A stretch of 64,000 bases of DNA from Psychroflexus torquis ATCC 700755 (GTDB taxonomy: Bacteria; Bacteroidota; Bacteroidia; Flavobacteriales; Flavobacteriaceae), in contig NC_018721.1 in assembly GCF_000153485.2 (NCBI RefSeq), positions 2,108,001 through 2,172,000 on the forward strand, written 5' to 3'. The notes under the pieces were generated by a model. It saw only the letters and a list, made by a program, of their open reading frames with translations. It did no database searches and was not told where the DNA came from. This document shows positions 46,867 through 56,308 of the stretch, one piece after another; positions within the stretch are counted from its first letter, which is position 1; every line of letters begins with the position of its first letter. The position numbers and the translations under genes were made by a program.

Positions 46867-47667
46867 ATGTGGTTCAAAATAAAGGCGTATTTAAAATTTT
46901 TGTGGCATTCCAAAAACCAACATGGCATACATTCCCCTTTTGTTTACAAATTGATCACTCAGTGCTTTTATAATAAGCACTATTTTAAAGCTTATGGAAT
47001 TTGGTACAGTGCACAAAGAAAAAATTTAGAATCCAAAGAGATACTTGAAGTTGAAGATTTTGGGGCGAAATCAAAAGTTTTTGAGGGGAATAGGAGACCT
47101 GTCTCTAAAATTGCCGAACATGTTTCAATATCAAAGAAGCGGGCTCGACTAATGATTCGCCTTGTCGATTACCTTTCTGTAGAAAAAGCACTAGAACTAG
47201 GAACTTCTATTGGACTTGGGAGTTTCAGTATTGCAGGAAATGGAAAAACAAGTTTGACAACAGTGGAGGCTTGTCGAGAAACTTCTTCCTTTGCAAGGCA
47301 ACTTTTTAAAAGTGAAGGCCTTGAAAATATTTATGCACTATCTTCTTCATTTTCTGAGTATTTGTCAGGCTTTGGCTCTAGTGAGAATTTTGAACAGGCA
47401 AATTCAAAAAATAAGTTTGATTTGGTTTTTATAGACGGGCATCACGAGGGCAAAATCACCTTAAATTATTTTGAACGCTTATTAGCCCATAAACACAACG
47501 ACAGCCTTTTTATTTTCGATGACATTCATTTGTCATCTTCTATGGAAGCAGCTTGGGAGCAGATAAAAGTTCATAAGGACGTAAAAGTCACCATCGACAC
47601 TTTTCAGTGGGGGCTTGTATTTTTTAGACAGGAACAAGTCAAACAAGATTTTGTAATTCGTGTCTGA
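46867..47667 (+). CDS. Class I SAM-dependent methyltransferase
   Basis: A 266-residue protein with a charged N-terminal helical part and a Rossmann methyltransferase fold. Motif I is ALELGTSIGLGSFSIAG near 111-127, a later acidic residue is in TTVEACRE, and FDLVFIDGHHEGK near 186-198 is like the O-methyltransferase 3/24 group. The substrate is not known. It begins MWFKIKAYLKFLWHSKNQHGIHSPF, shared by a common flavobacterial family. No obvious pathway partners next to it. Confidence 0.8.
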   Translation: MWFKIKAYLKFLWHSKNQHGIHSPFVYKLITQCFYNKHYFKAYGIWYSAQRKNLESKEILEVEDFGAKSKVFEGNRRPVSKIAEHVSISKKRARLMIRLVDYLSVEKALELGTSIGLGSFSIAGNGKTSLTTVEACRETSSFARQLFKSEGLENIYALSSSFSEYLSGFGSSENFEQANSKNKFDLVFIDGHHEGKITLNYFERLLAHKHNDSLFIFDDIHLSSSMEAAWEQIKVHKDVKVTIDTFQWGLVFFRQEQVKQDFVIRV

Positions 47668-47713
47668 TTTTAAAATCAGATTAAAACTCATTAACTTTAC
47701 TAAAATTTGAATC

Positions 47714-47890
47714 ATGCTCGAGCAATTTTCACCAGACTTACAATTTATCATAGTCATTGTGATTTTGGCAGTTCTATTTTTAGCGGTGTTCTTAAACAAC
47801 AAGAAAAACAAAAAGAAACACTACGGCAGAAAAAACAGAAACTTTAGAAGAAATTTCTACGATAAAAAACAAAACAAAAAAGAAGATTAA
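47714..47890 (+). CDS. Small single-helix membrane protein
   Basis: A 58-residue frame starting MLEQFSPDLQF with one hydrophobic helix (about 10-30, IIVIVILAVLFLAVFL) followed by a strongly basic tail (KKNKKKHYGRKNRNFRRNF). It is short enough to be missed by automatic callers. The clear membrane helix plus positive tail, ATG start and position between two genes on the same strand suggest a real protein. The function is unknown; the basic tail may bind nucleic acid or lipid headgroups. Confidence 0.6.
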   Translation: MLEQFSPDLQFIIVIVILAVLFLAVFLNNKKNKKKHYGRKNRNFRRNFYDKKQNKKED

Positions 47891-47952
47891 AAAGCTATCT
47901 CTCATAGCTCTACTTCTTATAAATTTAAGTTTTTCTAGTACCTTAGCCGCCT

Positions 47953-50900
47953 ATGACAAAAGCTGATATTAAAAAACACTTTTCCAAAAGTCCCATAATC
48001 AAAGAGTTAAGCGAAACTCTTTTGTCCGGAGAAAAGAAACAGATTTTTATCAAAGGTTTAATAGGTTCGGCGGTCTCATTTGTGCAATCCGAAAGTTTTT
48101 TGAAGTCTGAACGTCCTTTTTTGTTGGTCTTTAACGATAAAGAAGAAGCCGCATACCATCTCAACGACCTCGAGCAACTCGTCGATGAAAAAAACGTTCT
48201 TTTTTACCCTGGAAGTTATAGACGGCCTTACCAAATTGAGGAAACCGATAATGCAAATATCCTGCTGAGGTCTGAAGTTCTTAACCGAATCAATTCTAGA
48301 AAGAAACCATCCATTATAGTAACTTATCCAGAGGCTATCTTTGAAAAAGTAGTCACCAAAAAAGAACTGGACCGCACGGTTTTGAAAATAAATCTCAATG
48401 ATGAACTATCGATTGACTTTGTTAATGAAGTTCTATTTGAATACAATTTTAAACGCGTCGATTTTGTAACGGAACCTGGAGAATTTTCTGTGAGAGGAGG
48501 CATTATAGATGTGTTTTCATTCAGTAATGATGAACCTTATAGAATAGAGTTTTTTGGGGATGAAATCGATAGCATACGTGCATTTGATGTGGAAACCCAA
48601 TTATCCACCAAGCAAAAGAAGAGAATCGACATCATGCCCAATGTTGAGAAAGTGCAGCTAGATGAAGTCCGCCAAACCTTCTTGGAATATATCAGTCATA
48701 ACACGGTGGTCTTTATTAAAAATGTAGACGTCCTTTCGCAAACTATTGATAATTTGTTTTCAAAAGCTGAAAAGGCTTTTTCTAAACTTTCTACAGATAT
48801 AAAACACAGTGAGCCTAATGAATTATTTTCTAAGGGCGAGCTGCTCAAAAAACAGTTACTTGAGTTTACAAGTGTTGAATTTGGGACACAAGCTTTTTTA
48901 AAACCCGATCAAACCTTTATCTACCCTACGAGCCCTCAACCTTCTTTCAATAAAAAGTTTGATCTGCTTATAAAGGATTTGAATAACAAGCATCATAAAG
49001 GCTACGAGAATTGTATTCTTTGTACAAGCGAACAACAGGCCAAACGCTTTAAAGATATTTTTGAAGACCAAGACGATGAGGTCCACTATACAACCTTGCT
49101 GCTTTCCATGCACGAAGGATTTATAGATGAAACCAATAAATTGGTATGCTACACAGACCACCAAATCTTCGACCGGTACCATAAATTTCATTTAAAAAAT
49201 GGCTATGCCAAGAAGCAGGCCATTACCTTAAAAGAATTAACCAGTTTAGAAATTGGGGATTATGTGACTCATATAGACCATGGAATTGGAAAATTTGGTG
49301 GGTTACAGAAAATAGACGTCGAGGGGAAATTCCAAGAAGCTGTAAAGTTGTTTTATGGAGACCGAGATATTCTCTATTTAAGCATTCATTCTTTACACAA
49401 AATTTCAAAATTTAACGGGAAGGATGGTAAGGCCCCTCAAGTCTACAAATTAGGAAGTAAAGCCTGGAAAAGTCTTAAGAATAAGACCAAAGCTAGAGTA
49501 AAGAAAGTAGCCTTTGACCTTATAAAATTATATGCCAAACGAAAGTTAGAAAAGGGATTTCAATATGGACCAGATTCTCATTTACAACATGAACTGGAAG
49601 CCTCTTTTATCTATGAAGATACGCCAGACCAAGGCATTGCTACTCAGGATGTAAAGAGCGACATGGAAAAAGAACAACCCATGGATCGCCTAGTCTGTGG
49701 GGATGTAGGTTTTGGGAAAACAGAAATCGCTATCCGTGCAGCTTTTAAGGCTGTAGATAATGGTAAGCAAGTTGCTGTTTTGGTCCCCACTACAATTTTA
49801 GCTTTTCAGCATCATAAAACATTTACTGAGCGATTGTCAGAATTTCCTGTCACGGTAGATTACCTCAACCGCTTTAGAACGACTAAAGAGCGTAGATCTG
49901 TTTTGGAAGGCCTGGAAGACGGTAGTGTGGACATTGTAATAGGTACTCACCAACTCGTAAGTAAAGCTGTAAAGTTCAAAAATTTGGGACTTCTCATCAT
50001 TGATGAGGAGCAAAAATTTGGGGTGGCCGTAAAAGATAAATTGAAAACTATTAAGGCCAATGTAGATACTCTTACCCTTACAGCTACGCCTATACCAAGA
50101 ACCCTTCAGTTTAGCCTGATGGCTGCCAGAGATTTATCGACCATCAAAACCCCTCCTCCAAACCGCTATCCTATAGAAACCCATGTCATTCGATTTTCTG
50201 AAGACCAGATCCGAGATGCCGTGTCCTATGAAATTGAAAGGGGTGGGCAAGTCTTTTTTATCAATAATCGTATTGAAAACATAAATGAAGTTGCTGGACT
50301 TATCCAACGGTTGGTTCCTGATGCTAAAATTGGCATTGGACATGGACAAATGGAAGGAAAGAAACTAGAAAACTTGATGTTGCAGTTCATGAATAACGAG
50401 TTTGATGTGCTTGTCTCCACTACAATTATAGAAAGCGGTCTAGACGTTACCAACGCCAATACTATTTTTATTAATAGTGCCAACAATTTCGGCATGTCAG
50501 ATTTACACCAAATGCGTGGGCGTGTGGGAAGAAGTAATAAAAAAGCGTTTTGTTACCTTATCACTCCACCCCTAACGATGATGACCGATGATGCTAAAAA
50601 GCGACTTTCAGCCTTAGAACAGTTTTCTGATTTGGGGAGCGGCATCAATATCGCTATGAAAGATTTAGAAATCCGTGGAGCAGGAGATTTGCTAGGAGGT
50701 GAGCAAAGTGGGTTTATTTCGGATATTGGTTTTGATACGTATCAGAAAATATTGAACGAGGCCATTCAAGAATTAAAAGAAAACGAGTTCAAATCTGTAT
50801 ACGATGAAGAAAATGCAGAAGAGGATCAGGTGTTTGTGAAGGACGCTCAAATCGATACTGACTTTGAAATTCTATTCTCAGATAACTATATCAATAGCAT

Positions 50901-51318
50901 AAAAGAACGCTTGAATTTATACACCAAATTAAATTCTATTCAAGATGAAGATGGGCTTGCCAATTTCGAAAAGGAATTGATAGATCGGTTTGGAGATTTG
51001 CCAAAAGAAGCTCGGGATCTAATCAACAGTGTAAGATTAAAATGGATTGCAGCCAATATTGGACTTGAAAAATTAATTTTGAAAAAAGGTAAAATGATAG
51101 GTTATTTCCTATCTAATCAAGATTCAGAATTTTATAATTCCAGTCGCTTCAGAAGTGTCCTTCACTATGTACACTCGCATCCACGCCAATGCCAGATGAA
51201 GGAAAAGCAAACTAGAAATGGCTTGCGTCTACTGCTTACGTTTGAACACGTTAAAACTGTCGATAAAGCTATAGGCTTGCTTCAACCCTTTGAACAAAAA
51301 GAAGTAGCTAAAGCCTAA
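47953..51318 (+). CDS. mfd: Transcription-repair coupling factor
   Basis: Mfd removes RNA polymerase stalled at DNA damage and recruits UvrA. The 1121-residue protein has the N-terminal UvrB-like region, the RNA polymerase-interaction domain with GDYVTHIDHGIGKFGGL near 432-448, the motor domain with Walker A CGDVGFGKTE and LIIDEEQKFG, and motif VI in QMRGRVGRSNKKAFCY. A TRG/translocation region and C-terminal autoinhibitory domain follow. The gene is in a plus-strand run after the small membrane protein and ends 2 bp before the convergent rmlD. Confidence 0.96.
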   Translation: MTKADIKKHFSKSPIIKELSETLLSGEKKQIFIKGLIGSAVSFVQSESFLKSERPFLLVFNDKEEAAYHLNDLEQLVDEKNVLFYPGSYRRPYQIEETDNANILLRSEVLNRINSRKKPSIIVTYPEAIFEKVVTKKELDRTVLKINLNDELSIDFVNEVLFEYNFKRVDFVTEPGEFSVRGGIIDVFSFSNDEPYRIEFFGDEIDSIRAFDVETQLSTKQKKRIDIMPNVEKVQLDEVRQTFLEYISHNTVVFIKNVDVLSQTIDNLFSKAEKAFSKLSTDIKHSEPNELFSKGELLKKQLLEFTSVEFGTQAFLKPDQTFIYPTSPQPSFNKKFDLLIKDLNNKHHKGYENCILCTSEQQAKRFKDIFEDQDDEVHYTTLLLSMHEGFIDETNKLVCYTDHQIFDRYHKFHLKNGYAKKQAITLKELTSLEIGDYVTHIDHGIGKFGGLQKIDVEGKFQEAVKLFYGDRDILYLSIHSLHKISKFNGKDGKAPQVYKLGSKAWKSLKNKTKARVKKVAFDLIKLYAKRKLEKGFQYGPDSHLQHELEASFIYEDTPDQGIATQDVKSDMEKEQPMDRLVCGDVGFGKTEIAIRAAFKAVDNGKQVAVLVPTTILAFQHHKTFTERLSEFPVTVDYLNRFRTTKERRSVLEGLEDGSVDIVIGTHQLVSKAVKFKNLGLLIIDEEQKFGVAVKDKLKTIKANVDTLTLTATPIPRTLQFSLMAARDLSTIKTPPPNRYPIETHVIRFSEDQIRDAVSYEIERGGQVFFINNRIENINEVAGLIQRLVPDAKIGIGHGQMEGKKLENLMLQFMNNEFDVLVSTTIIESGLDVTNANTIFINSANNFGMSDLHQMRGRVGRSNKKAFCYLITPPLTMMTDDAKKRLSALEQFSDLGSGINIAMKDLEIRGAGDLLGGEQSGFISDIGFDTYQKILNEAIQELKENEFKSVYDEENAEEDQVFVKDAQIDTDFEILFSDNYINSIKERLNLYTKLNSIQDEDGLANFEKELIDRFGDLPKEARDLINSVRLKWIAANIGLEKLILKKGKMIGYFLSNQDSEFYNSSRFRSVLHYVHSHPRQCQMKEKQTRNGLRLLLTFEHVKTVDKAIGLLQPFEQKEVAKA

Positions 51319-51320
51319 AT

Positions 51321-52172
51321 TTAACCCACTTCCTTAAGAAGATTCACAAGACTTTCCCTCCAATGAGGAATTCCTATAGCAAAGGTAGATAGGACTTTAG
51401 ACTTATCAAGAACGCTAAATTTTGGTCTTTTTGCCTTTGTTGGGTACGAAAACGTGGCTTGTAAACTTATCTCTTGGTCAAGGTTTTTTTCTTCCAAAAT
51501 CAATCTTGCAAAATCGTACCAAGTGGCTTCCCCTTTATTGCTGTAATGGTAAAGGCCATAGTCTGTAGAATCCGTTTGGATTAAATGGAGAATAAATTTT
51601 GCTAAGTCGTTGGCATTGGTTGGTGTTCCTATTTGCTCGGTAGTGATATTTAAGGGATGTTGACTTGCGGCTTTTTTTAATATAGTATTGAAAAAGTTAT
51701 GACCAAATTCTGAGTACAGCCAACTCGTCCTCAACATAAAATAAGTGTTCATTGTTGAAGTAATATGAGTTTCTCCCTGAAATTTTGAAGCTCCATAGAC
51801 ATTGATAGGGTTCTCTTTATCGCTCTCATGATAAGGGCGGTTTTTTAAACCGTCAAAGACATAGTCTGTAGAGATATGTATAAGTTTAGTTTTAAATTTT
51901 TCACACAATTTAGCGAGCTTATGAACCGCTTCAGCGTTCACTTGAAAAGCTGAGTTTTCATTATCTTCTGCTCCCTCTACATTGGTATAAGCTGCGCAGT
52001 TAACACAAAAATCTGGTCGATGTTTTTCAAAATAAAGATTCAGGGTCTCTTCTTGGGTAAGGTCTAAGCTCTCTAAGGTTTCAAACTTAAAATCAAATAA
52101 AGTTAAAGACTTAGCATGCTTTTGGAGACATTGTCCTAATTGCCCGTTGGATCCTGTAACAAGTATTTTCAT
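51321..52172 (-). CDS. rmlD: dTDP-4-dehydrorhamnose reductase
   Basis: Last step of dTDP-L-rhamnose synthesis. The 283-residue short-chain dehydrogenase has the NAD(P) motif VTGSNGQLGQ at 4-13 and the active-site YGASKFQGE (Tyr-x3-Lys). Its start overlaps rmlC by 4 bp. Order in the operon is rmlB-A-C-D; rhamnose goes into surface glycan or lipopolysaccharide. Confidence 0.95.
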   Translation of the reverse strand: MKILVTGSNGQLGQCLQKHAKSLTLFDFKFETLESLDLTQEETLNLYFEKHRPDFCVNCAAYTNVEGAEDNENSAFQVNAEAVHKLAKLCEKFKTKLIHISTDYVFDGLKNRPYHESDKENPINVYGASKFQGETHITSTMNTYFMLRTSWLYSEFGHNFFNTILKKAASQHPLNITTEQIGTPTNANDLAKFILHLIQTDSTDYGLYHYSNKGEATWYDFARLILEEKNLDQEISLQATFSYPTKAKRPKFSVLDKSKVLSTFAIGIPHWRESLVNLLKEVG

Positions 52173-52717
52173 AACTTTAAATAAGCGTCTAGTGAAGGTA
52201 AATTCTGATCTTTTTCAGAAACAATTTGATCGTCTTTAGGAATTTTCCAATCAATATTCAAAGCTTTATCATTGAAAACTATTCCACTTTCTGAAGCCTT
52301 ATTGTAAAAATTATCACATTTATAATCGAAAACAACTTCATTAGAAAGGCTAGTAAACCCATGAGCAAATCCCCTGGGGACAAACAGTTGGTGATTGTTT
52401 TCTCCCGAAAGGAGATAACTAAACTGTTTGAGGTAGGTTGAAGAGTTTGGGCGCATATCCACCACCACATCTAAAACCTCTCCTTTAGCGACTCTTATCA
52501 ATTTAGCTTGAGCAAATTCTCCTTCTTGAAAATGCAAGCCTCGTATAGTTCCATAGTGGGAGATCGACTGATTGTCTTGAACAAATACAATGTTTAGGCC
52601 TGTATTTTTTTTGAAGTCTTTAGAATTAAAAGTTTCAAAAAAACTTCCTCTTTCGTCTTCAAAAACCTTGGGTTCTATAATAAAACAATCGTTTAAAGGC
52701 GTTTGTTTGCAAATCAT
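52169..52717 (-). CDS. rmlC: dTDP-4-dehydrorhamnose 3,5-epimerase
   Basis: A 182-residue cupin-type epimerase with SISHYGTIRGLHFQ (catalytic His) and VVDMRPNSSTY and FVPRGFAHGF, the usual family marks. It epimerises C3 and C5 of dTDP-4-keto-6-deoxyglucose. It abuts rmlA directly and overlaps rmlD by 4 bp. Confidence 0.95.
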   Translation of the reverse strand: MICKQTPLNDCFIIEPKVFEDERGSFFETFNSKDFKKNTGLNIVFVQDNQSISHYGTIRGLHFQEGEFAQAKLIRVAKGEVLDVVVDMRPNSSTYLKQFSYLLSGENNHQLFVPRGFAHGFTSLSNEVVFDYKCDNFYNKASESGIVFNDKALNIDWKIPKDDQIVSEKDQNLPSLDAYLKL

Positions 52718-53572
52718 TTATTCTGGATTTATATTTTTAGAATAACCACTTTTTAGAAAAGGTTCTGTTATTTTTTTAAGTTGATCTTTAGAAATATAAC
52801 CCATCTTATAAGCTGTTTCTTCTATAGACCCTATTTTAAGACCTTGGCGTTCCTCTATAACCTCAACAAATTGTGAGGCTTGCATCAACGAGTTAAAAGT
52901 TCCTGTATCTAACCATGCGGTTCCTTTATCCAAAATACTAACATTCAATTTTCCTTTTTCCAGATAAGCGTTATTCACATCTGTAATTTCTAGTTCTCCT
53001 CTATGACTTGGAGTTATAGATTTAGCAATATCAACCACGTCATTATCATAAAAATAAATCCCAGGCACCGCATAATTAGATTTTGGATGTTTAGGCTTTT
53101 CTTCTATAGACTTCACTTGGCCATTAGTATCAAAATCTACAACACCATAGCGTTCTGGATCGTGCACATGGTAAGCATAAATAATTCCCCCATCTGGATT
53201 GGTATTGCCTTGAAGCAGTTGATCCAAGCCCGTTCCATAAAAAATATTATCCCCCAGAATCAAGGCAACCTTGTCATTACCTATAAAATCTTCGGCAATG
53301 ATAAAGGCCTCAGCTAGACCGTTTGGGTCGGCTTGAACAGCATATTCAAACTTGCATCCTAGAGAAGAACCGTCTCCCAATAGCTTTTTAAAAAGCGGTA
53401 AATCATTGGGTGTAGATATGATAAGGATCTCACGTATTCCTGCAGACATTAGCGTTGATAAGGGATAGTATATCATCGGTTTGTCATAAATAGGCATAAG
53501 TTGCTTACTTACTGCGAGCGTTAAGGGGTGAAGTCGAGTTCCTGACCCTCCAGCTAAAACAATTCCTTTCAT
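52718..53572 (-). CDS. rmlA: Glucose-1-phosphate thymidylyltransferase
   Basis: A 284-residue nucleotidyltransferase beginning [24 protein letters not shown] (signature loop), with [14 protein letters not shown] and [10 protein letters not shown]. It makes dTDP-glucose, which is allosterically inhibited by dTDP-rhamnose in the family. It directly precedes rmlC and lies 3 bp after rmlB. Confidence 0.96.
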   Translation of the reverse strand: MKGIVLAGGSGTRLHPLTLAVSKQLMPIYDKPMIYYPLSTLMSAGIREILIISTPNDLPLFKKLLGDGSSLGCKFEYAVQADPNGLAEAFIIAEDFIGNDKVALILGDNIFYGTGLDQLLQGNTNPDGGIIYAYHVHDPERYGVVDFDTNGQVKSIEEKPKHPKSNYAVPGIYFYDNDVVDIAKSITPSHRGELEITDVNNAYLEKGKLNVSILDKGTAWLDTGTFNSLMQASQFVEVIEERQGLKIGSIEETAYKMGYISKDQLKKITEPFLKSGYSKNINPE

Positions 53573-53575
53573 AAG

Positions 53576-54595
53576 TTAAAGATTCAAGGGTAGGTTATAC
53601 TTTTCAAGATACCACTGGACTGTTTTTTTTATACCACTTTCAAAGGTTTCATCGGCACACCATCCTAACTTGCTTTCAATTTTACCAGCATCTATAGCAT
53701 ATCGAAAATCGTGACCAGGCCTGTCGGTAACATATTCAATTAAGTCCTTATGAGGCTTATTTTGAGGCTTTAATTCATCTAAAATTTCACTAATTTTGGT
53801 TGCAATGTAGATGTTTTGGCGTTCATTTTTTCCTCCGATATTATAAGTTTCACCTAGTTTCCCTTTATGCAGTGCTATGTCTATGCCTTTACAGTGGTCA
53901 TCAACATAAAGCCAGTCTCTTATGTTTTTTCCATCTCCATAAATAGGAATGGGTTGCTTTTGAATAGCCTTTCGAATAATGGTTGGGATCAATTTTTCAT
54001 CATGTTGATGAGGTCCATAATTATTGGAACAATTGGTTGTAACTACGGGGAGACCATAGGTATGGAAATAACTTCTAGCAATCATATCCGAGGACGCTTT
54101 GGAAGCGCTATATGGACTATTTGGTGCATAAGAGGTGTCTTCTGTAAATAAGCTCCCGTCATTTTCTAAAGTCCCGTAGACTTCATCTGTCGACACATGA
54201 AGAAATCTTGCCTTTTCAAATTCTTTTCTGAAATTGAAAGGAGATTCCATCCACAACACATAAGATTGATGAAGAAGGTTGAAGGTTCCTGTTATATTGG
54301 TTCTTATAAAAGCATCAGGATTAGAAATCGAATTATCTACATGAGATTCTGCAGCAAAATGAATTACCTTTTCAAACTTATATTCCTTAAATAAAGTCTC
54401 TAAAAGAGAGGTGTCACAGATATCTCCTTCTATAAAGGTATAATTATCATAATTGGAAACCTTTATATTGTTAAGGTCTCCAGCATAGGTCAATTTATCC
54501 AAATTAACAAAATGATATGTTTGTTCAGGAACCCAAAGGTTTAAAAAATTAGACCCTATAAATCCCGCCCCTCCTGTAACTAGGATAGTTGTCAT
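53576..54595 (-). CDS. rmlB: dTDP-glucose 4,6-dehydratase
   Basis: The 339-residue extended short-chain dehydrogenase has the NAD motif TGGAGFIGSNF at 7-17, HVSTDEVYGTL (catalytic Thr, Asp, Glu) and YSASKASSD (Tyr-x3-Lys). It converts dTDP-glucose to the 4-keto-6-deoxy sugar. First of the four rml genes, 6 bp after the DUF6909-like gene. Confidence 0.96.
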   Translation of the reverse strand: MTTILVTGGAGFIGSNFLNLWVPEQTYHFVNLDKLTYAGDLNNIKVSNYDNYTFIEGDICDTSLLETLFKEYKFEKVIHFAAESHVDNSISNPDAFIRTNITGTFNLLHQSYVLWMESPFNFRKEFEKARFLHVSTDEVYGTLENDGSLFTEDTSYAPNSPYSASKASSDMIARSYFHTYGLPVVTTNCSNNYGPHQHDEKLIPTIIRKAIQKQPIPIYGDGKNIRDWLYVDDHCKGIDIALHKGKLGETYNIGGKNERQNIYIATKISEILDELKPQNKPHKDLIEYVTDRPGHDFRYAIDAGKIESKLGWCADETFESGIKKTVQWYLEKYNLPLNL

Positions 54596-54601
54596 ATGTC
54601 C

Positions 54602-56302
54602 TTATTTCAAATTTTGAATAGCATCATCTATAATTTGCTCAAGAATTTTTTCAGTGATTAAATAAGTGGGTTTTACTCCTGCTGTACCTAACCCGCCAGA
54701 AGCTAGTGTACTTCCTGTTTCTAGAGGATTATCACTGGCATAGTAAGCATAGCGTAATTTTACTTTAGGTGAAATGTTTCCTCTTAGTCTGGACGCCGCT
54801 TGAATCGCTTTTTGGTAATGCGCACCTTCCATTTCTAGGCCAATGACGTTCCAAGTAGAGTCGTGGAAAAACTTCAATAAATCTCTATTTTGAAGTGAAG
54901 TTCCGAGCACAGTCACCATAGAACCATCATAGACTCTCAAGCCTTGGTCTTCAAAGTCCGATTTGGTCAATTCGTTATAGAAGGGATAGTTATCTGCCGT
55001 CCCTTCAAATAAGTGAGCATCTGGAATCATCAAATCTCCTTTTCCACCTTCCAAAATCCCTGCCTTTCCCATAATGGATATGGAATCCACATTCATATCG
55101 ACTGGTTTTTCCTCGTCTTTATAAGGTTTCAGAAGCTCGTCCATAGTTTCGTATGCTTGCTCTCCAAAAGCGTAATCCATAACAATGATAACAGGAGCTT
55201 CTTCATTAGCATTAAGTTTTGTGTTGCCTTTATAATGGCTCAACTTTGCAAGATCAAAAATTTGGACATCGATATTTGTACCGCTTTCATCATCCAAAAC
55301 AATCATGCCTTCTTCTTTTGCTTTTTTAGTAACTGTATGTCTTAAAGTTTTATTTTTAGCATTACTTAACTCTTCATAGACCTCAAAAGCAGACTTTTCC
55401 TTGAGTAAGTCTTTTAACGCCAATGGAGAAAAGAGGGTGTTCATCACACTGTGCATATTAGCACTAACGATGTGTAATTTCCTGTGAATTAAATCGTGCT
55501 TATGTAGCGTTTTTTTGATGTTATTGGCCCAGACCTCTCCATGAATATGATGTCCTAAACGCTCCCTTACAACAGGACTGAAGGTGATAACTCGCTTGTC
55601 TCCATGAATAATTTCACGAATGGCAAGCTTCCCTAAATTATAGATAAGATGTAGGAATTTGTCAGGATTGTCTTTGGTAGCAAACCTATCGTAAACCTGA
55701 GTAATTTCTGCAAAAGTTCGTCCCAAAATATTAGCGGTATGCGTAATGGCAATCTCTCTTTCATGCTGGCTCAACTCCACTTCCTTTAAGACTGCTGCAC
55801 TTAGTTTTTCCCAGTCTCTAGAAGTATGACCTGCTTCGTTAATCACCACATTTCTCATGATTTTATGAGATTCTATGAACATAAAAGTAAGGTGGGTCAA
55901 GATATCATAAATCTCAGAGCGACCCCTAGTAATCTCGATGTTCATCTGTTCCTCATCTATCCTATAGCAATTCCTTCGCCTCTTAGGCGGAATAATAGCT
56001 TTAAAGTGAGAGTTAGAGTAGCCTTCATCACTAGTTAAGTTGATAAAACTACACTCTTCAATTCCTTCTGGAAGTCGTTCAATGATATATTGAAGACCAC
56101 TTAATTCGACCTTAGACTCTGCGATTGCCCCATAAATTTCTGGTCGCAAAGTCAACAATGCTTCTCGCAAAGTTTCTCCAGAGACTCCCATTGGTTTATA
56201 AAAACCTCTAATAAAGAGGTGTCTCATTGTAATGTACATTCGCTCTATAGCATTTGTACTTTCTTGGGCTCTGTTTCTTCCTATATTAAAAGGTTCTGTC
56301 AT
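54602..56302 (-). CDS. DUF6909-like conserved protein with nucleoside-phosphorylase-like C-terminus
   Basis: A 566-residue cytoplasmic protein conserved in Bacteroidota, apparently DUF6909. The N-terminal about 380 residues are helical and have no known catalytic motif. The C-terminal part (about 390-560) shows SISIMGKAGILEGGKGDLMIPDAH, SMVTVLGTSLQNRD and NVIGLEMEGAHYQKA. This recalls the phosphorylase/MTAN fold, where a Met-Glu-x-Glu-type motif binds ribose. That would make it a possible nucleoside or nucleotide-processing enzyme, but the resemblance is by eye only. It sits between GH3 and rmlB with 6-bp gaps. Confidence 0.6.
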   Translation of the reverse strand: MTEPFNIGRNRAQESTNAIERMYITMRHLFIRGFYKPMGVSGETLREALLTLRPEIYGAIAESKVELSGLQYIIERLPEGIEECSFINLTSDEGYSNSHFKAIIPPKRRRNCYRIDEEQMNIEITRGRSEIYDILTHLTFMFIESHKIMRNVVINEAGHTSRDWEKLSAAVLKEVELSQHEREIAITHTANILGRTFAEITQVYDRFATKDNPDKFLHLIYNLGKLAIREIIHGDKRVITFSPVVRERLGHHIHGEVWANNIKKTLHKHDLIHRKLHIVSANMHSVMNTLFSPLALKDLLKEKSAFEVYEELSNAKNKTLRHTVTKKAKEEGMIVLDDESGTNIDVQIFDLAKLSHYKGNTKLNANEEAPVIIVMDYAFGEQAYETMDELLKPYKDEEKPVDMNVDSISIMGKAGILEGGKGDLMIPDAHLFEGTADNYPFYNELTKSDFEDQGLRVYDGSMVTVLGTSLQNRDLLKFFHDSTWNVIGLEMEGAHYQKAIQAASRLRGNISPKVKLRYAYYASDNPLETGSTLASGGLGTAGVKPTYLITEKILEQIIDDAIQNLK

Positions 56303-56308
56303 ATCAAT

